Below are positions 26,495 through 34,656 of a stretch of DNA of 64,000 nucleotides, piece after piece. A model generated the notes under the pieces. It worked only from the letters and a program-made list of their open reading frames with translations. It was not told the origin of the DNA and made no database searches. The first letter of the stretch is position 1. Each line of letters starts with the position of its first letter. The stretch covers positions 1 through 64,000 of the forward strand of contig NZ_JAIUGV010000021.1 of the NCBI RefSeq assembly GCF_020164745.1, in the 5' to 3' direction. Source of the stretch: Mesorhizobium sp. ES1-4. Its GTDB lineage: Bacteria; Pseudomonadota; Alphaproteobacteria; Rhizobiales; Rhizobiaceae. The translations under genes and the position numbers were made by a program.

Positions 26495-27645
26495 TGCAGA
26501 GCCGTCTCGACAAAAGTCCGGTCGCAACCTGGTGGTGGACTATCGATCGCTGGTTCCTGGCGGCGTTCCTGTCACTGATGGGCCTCGGCATCGTGCTGTC
26601 CTTCGCGGCAAGCCCCGCGGTGGCCGAACGCATCGGCCTCGACAGTTTCCACTTCGCCACCCGACAGATCATCTTCACCGTGCCGGCGCTCGGCGTGATG
26701 CTGGCGGTCTCCTTCCTCGATGCCAGGCAGATCCGGCGCATGTCGCTGATCATGCTGTGCCTGATGCTCGTATTGATGGTGGCGGTGCTCTATATTGGCG
26801 TCGAGGTGAAGGGTGCCCGCCGCTGGGTGTCGCTCGCTGGCCTGTCGATCCAGCCCTCGGAATTCCTCAAGCCGGCCTTCGTCATCATGTGCGCCTGGCT
26901 GTTCGCCGAACACAAGCGCCAGCCCGACATTCCCGGCAACCTGTTCGCCATGCTGCTGCTGGTGCTGGTCGTGTCGCTGCTGGTGGCGCAGCCGGACCTT
27001 GGCCAGACGATGCTGACGACAGGCACATGGGGCATCATGTTCTTCATGGCGGGGCTTCCCTGGCTGTGGATCATCGTGCTGGGCGCTGCCGGCGTCGGCG
27101 GCGTCTTCGCCGCCTATACGGTGTTTCCGCATGTCGCGCTGCGCATCGACAAGTTCCTAACCGGCGAAGGCGACACCTTCCAGGTGGACATGGGCCGCGA
27201 TGCCCTGATCAATGGCGGCTGGTTCGGCGTCGGACCGGGCGAGGGTACGGTCAAGCGGGTCATCCCGGACAGCCATGCCGACTTCGTCTTCTCGGTCGCG
27301 GGCGAGGAATTCGGGCTGATCATGTGCTTCTTCATCATGTCGATCTTCGCCTTCATCGTGCTGCGCGGCCTCAACAGTGCGCTGAAGGAGCATGACGACT
27401 TCACGCGCTATGCGGTTGGCGGTCTGGTCACCGTGTTCGGCCTGCAGGCCGTCATAAACATGTGCGTCAACCTGCAGCTGGTGCCGGCCAAGGGCATGAC
27501 GCTGCCGTTCATCTCCTATGGCGGCTCCTCGCAGATCGCCATCGCCATCTCGATGGGCATGGTGCTGGCGCTGACGCGCAAGCGGCCGGAAAAGCGCAAG
27601 CAGATGGGCTTTACGCTGCCGCAGCGCGCCATGCCGGCGGAGTGA
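26494..27645 (+). CDS. ftsW: Peptidoglycan glycosyltransferase FtsW
   Basis: A SEDS-family protein of 383 residues with about ten membrane helices. It polymerises lipid II into septal glycan strands together with FtsI. Family marks are GARRWVSLAGLSIQPSE, the downstream QPDLGQTML segment, and the C-terminal signature LPFISYGGSS. A Trp-rich cytoplasmic N-terminus precedes the first helix. The ATG overlaps the murD stop by one base, and murG follows after a single base. Confidence 0.95.
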   Translation: MQSRLDKSPVATWWWTIDRWFLAAFLSLMGLGIVLSFAASPAVAERIGLDSFHFATRQIIFTVPALGVMLAVSFLDARQIRRMSLIMLCLMLVLMVAVLYIGVEVKGARRWVSLAGLSIQPSEFLKPAFVIMCAWLFAEHKRQPDIPGNLFAMLLLVLVVSLLVAQPDLGQTMLTTGTWGIMFFMAGLPWLWIIVLGAAGVGGVFAAYTVFPHVALRIDKFLTGEGDTFQVDMGRDALINGGWFGVGPGEGTVKRVIPDSHADFVFSVAGEEFGLIMCFFIMSIFAFIVLRGLNSALKEHDDFTRYAVGGLVTVFGLQAVINMCVNLQLVPAKGMTLPFISYGGSSQIAIAISMGMVLALTRKRPEKRKQMGFTLPQRAMPAE

Positions 27646-27646
27646 C

Positions 27647-28774
27647 ATGGCCAGAGGCGTTATCCTTCTCGCGGCGGGCGGGACCGGCGGGCACCTTTTC
27701 CCAGCCGAAGCGCTGGCGCATGAACTGAACGAGCGCGGCTGGGCGGTGCATCTGGCGACCGACACCCGCGCCGAGCGGTTTGCCGGCCATTTTCCGGCCG
27801 CAGCCATTCATCCAATCCAGTCGGCGACGTTGGGCTCGAAAAATCCTTTCGCCCTGCTTGGCGCCTTCTGGAAAATCTGGAGCGGCGTGCGCCAGGCTTC
27901 CGCCATCATCGGCAGGATCAAGCCGGAGGCCGTCGTGGGCTTTGGCGGCTATCCGACCTTGCCGCCGCTCTATGCGGCGACGCGGCGCAAGGTGCCGACG
28001 CTGATCCATGAGCAGAACGCGGTAATGGGGCGCGCCAACCGGGCGCTGTCGGGCCGTGTCGATGCGATCGCCGGCGGCTTCCTGCCGCAGGATGAGAGTG
28101 CGGCCGGGGCCAAGACGGTGACCACGGGCAATCCGGTCAGACCGGCGGTACTCGAAGCGGCCAGGACACCTTACGTGGCCTCAACCGGGGAGGAACCTTT
28201 CCGCCTGCTGGTGTTCGGCGGTAGCCAGGGCGCGCAATTCTTTTCGGATGCGATGCCGCCGGCGATCGCGTTGCTTTCCGATGCACAGCGCAGGCGGCTT
28301 GTCATTACCCAGCAAGCTCGGGCCGACGACGTGGCCCGGGTGAAGAATGCCTATGCCGCACTTGGCGTCGCCGCCGAGGTCTTGCCGTTTTTTACCGACA
28401 TGGCAGCCCGCATGGCGGGCGCGCATCTGGTGGTCTCGCGTTCCGGCGCCTCGACCGTGTCGGAGATCGCCGTCATCGGCCGGCCGGCACTGCTGGTGCC
28501 CTATCCCTATGCGCTCGACCACGACCAGGCGGCGAATGCGGCAGCGCTCGCGGCCGCCGGCGGCGGCGAGGTGTATGTGCAGTCCTCGCTTTCGCCGGAG
28601 CGCATTGCATCCCTCGTCAGCGGACTGATGGACAACCCTGAACGGCTCGCGGCCATGGCCGCGGGCGCGAAGTCGGCCGGCAGGCCGGACGCGGCACGGT
28701 TGCTCGCCGATCTCACAGAGGCTATTGCGTCCCGCAAAACAGTATCGGATTTGAGGAAGGGGACGCACGCATGA
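27647..28774 (+). CDS. murG: UDP-GlcNAc:lipid I N-acetylglucosaminyltransferase
   Basis: MurG, 375 residues, is a peripheral membrane GT-B glycosyltransferase that converts lipid I to lipid II on the inner face of the membrane. The N-terminal glycine-rich loop is GGTGGHLFPA, with a second glycine loop FGGSQGAQFFSD and the donor site SRSGASTVSEIAVIGRP followed by PYPYALDHDQAANA. It starts one base after ftsW and overlaps murC by ATGA. Confidence 0.95.
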   Translation: MARGVILLAAGGTGGHLFPAEALAHELNERGWAVHLATDTRAERFAGHFPAAAIHPIQSATLGSKNPFALLGAFWKIWSGVRQASAIIGRIKPEAVVGFGGYPTLPPLYAATRRKVPTLIHEQNAVMGRANRALSGRVDAIAGGFLPQDESAAGAKTVTTGNPVRPAVLEAARTPYVASTGEEPFRLLVFGGSQGAQFFSDAMPPAIALLSDAQRRRLVITQQARADDVARVKNAYAALGVAAEVLPFFTDMAARMAGAHLVVSRSGASTVSEIAVIGRPALLVPYPYALDHDQAANAAALAAAGGGEVYVQSSLSPERIASLVSGLMDNPERLAAMAAGAKSAGRPDAARLLADLTEAIASRKTVSDLRKGTHA

Positions 28775-30171
28775 AGATGCCGCAGACGATCGGCCTTGTG
28801 CATTTCATCGGCATTGGCGGCATCGGCATGAGCGGCATCGCCGAAGTGCTGCACAATCTCGGCTACAAGGTGCAAGGGTCGGACCAGGCCGACAGCGCCA
28901 ATGTGCAGCGGCTGCGCGACAAGGGCATCGAATGTTTCGTCGGCCACAAGGCCGAGAATCTCGGCGATGCCGAGGTCGTCGTCGTTTCGACGGCGATCAA
29001 GAAATCGAACTCGGAACTGAAGGCGGCGCGTGAAAAGCTGCTGCCGATCGTGCGCCGCGCCGAAATGCTGGCCGAATTGATGCGCTTCCGCCAGGCTGTC
29101 GCGATCGGCGGCACGCATGGCAAGACGACGACGACGTCGATGGTGGCGACACTTCTCGAAGCCGGCGGGCTCGACCCGACCGTCATCAACGGCGGCATCA
29201 TCAATGCCTATGGCACCAATGCCCGCATGGGCGACGGCGAGTGGATGGTGGTCGAAGCCGACGAGAGCGACGGCACCTTCCTCAAGCTGCCTGCCGACAT
29301 CGCCGTCGTCACCAACATCGATCCCGAACATCTCGATCATTATGGCAGTTTCGACAATGTGCGCGAAGCGTTCCGCCAGTTCGTCGAGAACGTACCGTTC
29401 TACGGCTTCGGCGTGATGTGCACCGATCACCCCGAAGTGCAGGCCCTGGTCGGGCGCATCGAGGACCGCCGCGTCATCACCTATGGCGAGAACGCACAGG
29501 CCGATGTGCGCTTCACCAACCATCGCATGGCGGGGGCGACCTCGGAGTTCGACGTAATCATCCGCGACCGCAAGGGGCGCGGCCAGACGACGATACCGGG
29601 CCTGCGCCTGCCGATGCCCGGCCGCCACAATGTCTCCAACGCGACCGCCGCGATCGCGGTCGCGCATGAACTCGGCCTGTCGGCCGAGGCGATCAAGAAA
29701 GGCCTGTCGTCCTTCGCCGGCGTCAAGCGCCGCTTCACTCAAACCGGCTCCTGGAATGGCGTCGAAATCTTCGACGACTACGGCCATCATCCGGTCGAGA
29801 TCGCGGCGGTGCTGAAAGCGGCGCGCAGCGCCACCAAAGGGCGCGTGATCGCCATTGCCCAGCCGCATCGCTTCACCCGGCTGCACGATCTGTTCAACGA
29901 GTTCTCCGCCTGCTTCAACGATGCCGACACGGTGATGGTGGCCCCGGTCTACGCCGCCGGCGAAGAGCCGATCGATGGCGTGACATCGGATGCGCTGGTG
30001 TCGCGCATCCGCGCCGGCGGCCACCGTGACGCGCGCTATATCGAAGGTCCGGCCGATATCGCGCCGATCGTTCGTGACCTCGCCAAGCCCGGCGACTTCG
30101 TCGTCTTCCTCGGCGCCGGCAACATCACCCAATGGGCCTATGCGCTACCGAAGGAGCTTGCCGCCTCATGA
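28771..30171 (+). CDS. murC: UDP-MurNAc:L-alanine ligase
   Basis: MurC, 466 residues, starts the stem peptide by adding L-alanine to UDP-MurNAc. The N-terminal fold shows HFIGIGGIGMSGIAEVL, the P-loop is GTHGKTTTTSM, followed by EADESDGTFLKL, DHYGSF and the C-terminal FDDYGHHPVEIAAVL. It overlaps murG and murB by four bases each, consistent with tight translational coupling along this part of the cluster. Confidence 0.96.
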   Translation: MKMPQTIGLVHFIGIGGIGMSGIAEVLHNLGYKVQGSDQADSANVQRLRDKGIECFVGHKAENLGDAEVVVVSTAIKKSNSELKAAREKLLPIVRRAEMLAELMRFRQAVAIGGTHGKTTTTSMVATLLEAGGLDPTVINGGIINAYGTNARMGDGEWMVVEADESDGTFLKLPADIAVVTNIDPEHLDHYGSFDNVREAFRQFVENVPFYGFGVMCTDHPEVQALVGRIEDRRVITYGENAQADVRFTNHRMAGATSEFDVIIRDRKGRGQTTIPGLRLPMPGRHNVSNATAAIAVAHELGLSAEAIKKGLSSFAGVKRRFTQTGSWNGVEIFDDYGHHPVEIAAVLKAARSATKGRVIAIAQPHRFTRLHDLFNEFSACFNDADTVMVAPVYAAGEEPIDGVTSDALVSRIRAGGHRDARYIEGPADIAPIVRDLAKPGDFVVFLGAGNITQWAYALPKELAAS

Positions 30172-31133
30172 CGAACGGCCAGGCCCTGATCGACAGACTT
30201 GGCGACGGGTTGGCCGGCCTGCGCGGCCGCATCACGCCGAATGCCGAGATGGACAAGATCACCTGGTTCCGTGCCGGCGGCCTCGCCGAGGCGCTGTTCC
30301 AGCCGGCGGACGAGGATGACCTTGCCGCGTTCCTCAGGGCGGTCCCCGAAGACGTTCCCTTGACCATCGTCGGCGTCGGCTCGAACCTTCTGGTCCGCGA
30401 CGGGGGCATTCCGGGCTTCGTCGTCAGGCTTTCGGCCAAGGGCTTTGGCGAGGCCGAGGTCGTTTCCCCGATCCGGATCAAGGCAGGCGCCGCCACGCCC
30501 GACAAGCGTGTGGCGGCGGTGGCGCTCGAGGCAGGTATCGGCGGCTTCCATTTCTACCACGGCATTCCCGGCGCCATCGGCGGTGCACTGAGGATGAATG
30601 CCGGCGCCAATGGTGTCGAGACGCGCGAGCGCGTCGTCGAGGTGCGTGCGCTCGACCGCAGGGGTAATGTCCAGACATTGAGCAATGCCGAGATGGGCTA
30701 TGCCTACCGCCATTCGTCGGCGCCGTTCGGGCTGATCTTCACCTCGGCCGTTCTCGAAGGCTTTGCCGAGGACAAGGCGGTGATCAAGACAGCGATGGAC
30801 GCTGTGCAGAACCATCGCGAGACCGTGCAGCCGATCCGCGAGAAGACCGGCGGCTCGACCTTCAAGAATCCGGAAGGCACCTCGGCCTGGAAGGAGATCG
30901 ACAAGGCGGGCTGCCGCGGCCTGATGATCGGCGGTGCACAGATGTCGCCGATGCACTGCAACTTCATGATCAACACCGGCATCGCGACCGGCTACGACCT
31001 CGAATATCTCGGCGAGACGGTGCGCGCGCGGGTGCTCGAGCATTCGGGCATCCGGCTGCAGTGGGAGATCAAGCGCATCGGCAATTTCCGCCCCGGACAC
31101 GCCGTTCAGGAGTTCCTCGGCCAGCTTCTCTAG
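30168..31133 (+). CDS. murB: UDP-N-acetylenolpyruvoylglucosamine reductase
   Basis: MurB, 321 residues, is a flavoprotein that reduces UDP-GlcNAc-enolpyruvate to UDP-MurNAc with NADPH. The FAD-binding segment is GVGSNLLVRDGGI, the second is GIPGAIGGALRMNAGA, and the active-site serine region is GGSTFKNPEG. The C-terminal GAQMSPMHCNFMIN matches type I MurB. The start overlaps the murC stop (ATGA). A strong hairpin follows eight bases after the stop, one of only two such breaks in the cluster. Confidence 0.95.
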   Translation: MTNGQALIDRLGDGLAGLRGRITPNAEMDKITWFRAGGLAEALFQPADEDDLAAFLRAVPEDVPLTIVGVGSNLLVRDGGIPGFVVRLSAKGFGEAEVVSPIRIKAGAATPDKRVAAVALEAGIGGFHFYHGIPGAIGGALRMNAGANGVETRERVVEVRALDRRGNVQTLSNAEMGYAYRHSSAPFGLIFTSAVLEGFAEDKAVIKTAMDAVQNHRETVQPIREKTGGSTFKNPEGTSAWKEIDKAGCRGLMIGGAQMSPMHCNFMINTGIATGYDLEYLGETVRARVLEHSGIRLQWEIKRIGNFRPGHAVQEFLGQLL

Positions 31134-31433
31134 CGCATCTTGAAGTTCACGTGATGCGTGAACTTCAACGGGATCGAAATGCCGTGAAATCGTTGCCGCA
31201 AAGACTCAGCGGAACGGTTTTCGCAGCCATTTTCTCAGAAAGTGAATCTCTCGGAATCATAGGTACTTGCCAGTGAATCAACTCTCTGATTCTCTGCCCT
31301 GAAGCGTTTCCTGATTTGAGTCGTTCGACGCGTTCCCGCGTTTTCCGTCTGGGGGGCAACCTGCCGGGAGACTCGGACTCAATGTTGCGGAAATCTTGGA
31401 TTTTTGGTCCGCCATGAGAGGGGATGACGGGGA
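31134..31433. other. 300-base gap inside the dcw cluster, between murB and ddlB
   Basis: This is the longest gap within the cluster. It begins with a perfect hairpin (31141-31167) and holds no gene I can support. Its second half presumably carries a promoter for ddlB-ftsQ-ftsA-ftsZ, but I see no clear -35/-10 pair. A tiny frame (ATG at 31424, five codons) overlaps the ddlB ribosome site and is probably fortuitous. Confidence 0.5.
31141..31167 (+). terminator. Hairpin after murB
   Basis: An 11-base perfect stem (TGAAGTTCACG) with the loop TGATG, eight bases after the murB stop. No T-run follows, so it may attenuate or stabilise rather than fully terminate. Its place suggests that the cluster is split into an upstream mur block and a downstream ddlB-ftsQAZ block. 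Confidence 0.6.
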
Positions 31434-32360
31434 ATGAAGAGCAAGCATGTGGCCGTATTGCTGGGAGGTTTCTCGTCCGAGCGGCCCGTGTCCCTGTCTT
31501 CCGGAAAGGCCTGTGCCGATGCGCTTGAACAGGAAGGCTACTGGGTCACCCGCGTCGATGTCGGGCGCGATGTCGGATCGGTGCTTGCCGAACTCAAGCC
31601 CGATGTGGCCTTCAATGCGCTGCACGGGCCTTTCGGCGAGGACGGCACCATCCAGGGCATCCTTGAATATCTCGGCATTGCCTACACTCATTCCGGGGTG
31701 CTCGCCTCGGCGCTCGCCATGAACAAGGAGCAGGCGAAGAAGATCGTCAAATCGGTCGGCGTTCCGGTCGCCGAATCGAAGGTCGCCAATCGTTTCTCCA
31801 TCCAGAACAAGCATCCGATGAAGCCGCCCTATGTGGTCAAGCCGGTCAGCGAGGGGTCGAGCTTCGGCGTCGTCATCGTGTCGGAGGGGCAGTCGCACCC
31901 ACCGCAGGTCATCGGGTCGTCCGAGTGGAAGTATGGCGATACCGTCATGGTCGAGCGCTACATCCATGGACGCGAGCTGACTTGCGCCGTCATGGGCGAC
32001 GTGGCGCTTGGCGTCTGCGAGATCATCCCGACGGGTCACTCCTTCTACGATTATGATTCAAAATATGTCGCGGGCGGATCAAAACACGAATGCCCCGCAA
32101 AAGTTTCACCGAATATTTACCAAAAAATACAGACACTGGCGCTCAAGGCTCACCAAGCTGTCGGCTGTCGGGGCGTCTCCCGGTCGGACTTCCGTTATGA
32201 CGATCGTCACTCCGAAAATGGCGAGGTTGTATGGCTCGAGGTCAACACTCAGCCGGGCATGACGCCGACGTCTCTGGTGCCTGAAATTGCCGCCCATGCC
32301 GGGCATACGTTTGGTGAACTGTTGAGTTGGATGGTGGAGGACGCTTCGTGTCTGCGTTGA
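31434..32360 (+). CDS. ddlB: D-alanine--D-alanine ligase
   Basis: An ATP-grasp enzyme of 308 residues that makes D-Ala-D-Ala for MurF. It begins VAVLLGGFSSERPVSLSSG, with the ATP-binding VVKPVSEGSSFGV, the loop ending FYDYDSKYV, and the metal-binding C-terminus LEVNTQPGMTPTSL. The ATG at 31434 lies a dozen bases after GAGAGGGG. The gene ends 13 bases inside ftsQ. Confidence 0.94.
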   Translation: MKSKHVAVLLGGFSSERPVSLSSGKACADALEQEGYWVTRVDVGRDVGSVLAELKPDVAFNALHGPFGEDGTIQGILEYLGIAYTHSGVLASALAMNKEQAKKIVKSVGVPVAESKVANRFSIQNKHPMKPPYVVKPVSEGSSFGVVIVSEGQSHPPQVIGSSEWKYGDTVMVERYIHGRELTCAVMGDVALGVCEIIPTGHSFYDYDSKYVAGGSKHECPAKVSPNIYQKIQTLALKAHQAVGCRGVSRSDFRYDDRHSENGEVVWLEVNTQPGMTPTSLVPEIAAHAGHTFGELLSWMVEDASCLR

Positions 32361-33289
32361 AATGGGGACAGGGCAAGGTGAGGGGCGCGGCCGGGCCGTC
32401 GCTGTTCGGCCTGCCATTGTCGTTGGACCATTTCGTTCTGCCGCGCGCGCTTCGCCGCCCGGTGCGCATCCTGGCGCGCCTTGGCAATGGTGAATTCCAG
32501 GCGCCGAGGTTCTCCGCCGCGATCATGTCGTCGGTGCTGCTGGCCTCGAGCGGGGCCTATGGCGCTTATCTTGGCGGTCATGCCGACGGCATCATTCAGA
32601 GCATCACCGCCCGCACCGGCTTCGCCGTCGATCAGGTCAAGGTGGTCGGCAACCGGCAGACTTCGGAGATCGACATTCTCGACAGGCTCGAGCTCGATGG
32701 CTGGACGTCGCTGATCGGTTTCGATGCTGAGGCCGCGCGGGAACGCATCGCGACCTTGCCGTGGGTCCAGGTTGCCGCGGTGCGCAAGGTCTATCCGCAC
32801 ACGCTGGAAGTGCGCGTCGAGGAGCGGGAGGCCTTCGCGCTCTGGCAGCAGGGCAACGATCTCTCGGTCATCGAGAAGGATGGCGCCGTCATCGCGCCGT
32901 TTTCGGGCGGCAAGCAGGTGCTGCTGCCGCTGTTGATCGGCACCGGCGCGCCCGCCAAGGCGCCTGCTTTCCTGGCCAAGATCGAACAATATCCCGACCT
33001 CGCCAGCCGCATCAAAGGCTATGTCCGCGTCGGTGAGCGGCGCTGGGACCTGAAGCTGGACAACGGCATCACCGTCAAGCTGCCCGAGGATGGCGAGGAC
33101 AAGGCGCTCGCCGAACTCGTCAGGATGGACCACGACAAGGGCCTGTTGTCGCGCGATATCACCGCTGTCGACATGCGCCTGTCAGACCGGCTGGTCGTGG
33201 AATTGACACCCGAGGCCGCGACCCAGCGCGAGGCGGCGCTCGACGAGAAGCCGAAGACTTTCAAGCGCAAGCCGGAGACGAAGATATGA
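32348..33289 (+). CDS. ftsQ: Cell division protein FtsQ
   Basis: A 313-residue bitopic division protein. It has a basic cytoplasmic N-terminus, one membrane helix around residues 55-75, a POTRA domain (VDQVKVVGNRQTSEIDILDR) and the FtsQ domain (LPWVQVAAVRKVYPHTLEVRVEER). It recruits FtsL/B and downstream proteins to the septum. The start is a GTG with GGAGGA about eight bases upstream, inside the end of ddlB. A Lys-rich tail ends the protein four bases inside ftsA. Confidence 0.9.
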   Translation: MSALKWGQGKVRGAAGPSLFGLPLSLDHFVLPRALRRPVRILARLGNGEFQAPRFSAAIMSSVLLASSGAYGAYLGGHADGIIQSITARTGFAVDQVKVVGNRQTSEIDILDRLELDGWTSLIGFDAEAARERIATLPWVQVAAVRKVYPHTLEVRVEEREAFALWQQGNDLSVIEKDGAVIAPFSGGKQVLLPLLIGTGAPAKAPAFLAKIEQYPDLASRIKGYVRVGERRWDLKLDNGITVKLPEDGEDKALAELVRMDHDKGLLSRDITAVDMRLSDRLVVELTPEAATQREAALDEKPKTFKRKPETKI

Positions 33290-34590
33290 GCTGGCTTGGC
33301 GGTTCTGGCGATGCCTCGCGCCGGTCCGGCACCCTGACGGTGCTGGATGTGGGCTCGAACAAAGTCTGCTGCATGGTGGCGAAGCTGAAGCCGAACGATG
33401 ACGGCAAGCTTTTGCGCGGCCGCTCGCATCGGATACGGGTGATCGGCATCGGCCATCAGAAATCGCAAGGCGTGAAGTCGGGGGTCGTCGTCGATCTCGA
33501 CCGCGCCGAGCACGCCATCCGCCTCTCCGTCGACGCCGCCGAGCGCATGGCCGGGCTGACGGTCGATTCGCTGATCGTCAACATGACCGCCGGCCGGCTG
33601 AAGAGCGAAAGCTTCTCGGCCACGATCAATCTTGGCGGGCACGAGGCCGACGAGGCCGACATCAAGCGCGTGCTCGGCGCCGGCGCCAAGCAGGCGCTCA
33701 AGGCCGAGCGCGAGGTGATCCATTCGCTGCCCGTTGGCTTCTCGCTTGACGCCGAGCGCGGCGTGCGCGATCCGCGCGGCATGGTGGGCGATGCGCTTGG
33801 CGTCGACATGCATGTGCTGACCGGTGACGCGGCGCCGATGCGCAACCTGGAGCTCTCCATCAACCGTTCGCATTTGTCGGTCGAGCGCATGGTGGCAACG
33901 CCTTATGCCAGTGGGCTGGCCGCCCTGGTCGATGACGAACTGGAAATGGGGGCCGCCTGCATCGACATGGGCGGCGGCACGACGACGATCTCGGTGTTTT
34001 CGGAAGGCAAGTTCGTTCATGGCGACGCCATCGCTATCGGCGGCAACCATGTGACGCTCGACATGGCCAAGGGGCTTTCGACCTCGCTCGACGCCGCCGA
34101 GCGGCTGAAGGTGATGCACGGTTCCGCACTGCCGGGCAGCGCCGACGATCGCGACCTGGTCTCGATCCAGCCGATCGGCGACGATGGCGACGTGCCGCTG
34201 CAGATACCGCGTTCGGTGATGACGCGCATCGTGCGCGCCCGCATCGACGAGACGCTCGAACTCCTGCGCGACCGGCTCAACAAGTCCGGCTACGGCAATG
34301 CGGTCGGCAAGCGCGTCGTGCTCACCGGCGGCGCCAGCCAGCTGGCCGGCCTGCCGGAAGCGGCGCGCCGCATCCTGGGGCGCAATGTGCGCATCGGCCG
34401 TCCGCTCGGCGTGGCGGGCCTGCCGGAAGCGGCGAAAGGCCCGGCATTCTCGGCCGCGGTCGGGCTTCTGATCTATCCGCAGATGGCGAGCTTCGAGAGC
34501 CATCCGGCGAAAGGCATTTCCGGTCTCAGGATGACCGGAACGGGCGGAAAACTGCATCGCATGAGTCAGTGGTTGAGAGACAGTTTCTAA
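33286..34590 (+). CDS. ftsA: Cell division protein FtsA
   Basis: An actin-like ATPase of 434 residues that tethers FtsZ filaments to the membrane. The nucleotide-binding phosphate loops are LDVGSNKVCCMV near the N-terminus and CIDMGGGTTTISVF in the middle; VLTGGASQLAGLPEAA forms the adenosine site. The C-terminal SQWLRDSF is the amphipathic membrane-targeting helix. It overlaps ftsQ by four bases, and ftsZ starts 66 bases downstream. Confidence 0.95.
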   Translation: MSWLGGSGDASRRSGTLTVLDVGSNKVCCMVAKLKPNDDGKLLRGRSHRIRVIGIGHQKSQGVKSGVVVDLDRAEHAIRLSVDAAERMAGLTVDSLIVNMTAGRLKSESFSATINLGGHEADEADIKRVLGAGAKQALKAEREVIHSLPVGFSLDAERGVRDPRGMVGDALGVDMHVLTGDAAPMRNLELSINRSHLSVERMVATPYASGLAALVDDELEMGAACIDMGGGTTTISVFSEGKFVHGDAIAIGGNHVTLDMAKGLSTSLDAAERLKVMHGSALPGSADDRDLVSIQPIGDDGDVPLQIPRSVMTRIVRARIDETLELLRDRLNKSGYGNAVGKRVVLTGGASQLAGLPEAARRILGRNVRIGRPLGVAGLPEAAKGPAFSAAVGLLIYPQMASFESHPAKGISGLRMTGTGGKLHRMSQWLRDSF

Positions 34591-34656
34591 TTGACGGGGA
34601 CAGCCCCATAGGCGGCCGCGGCGGCGAAGCGGCGTGAAAGGCAAAGGACGGAGACA

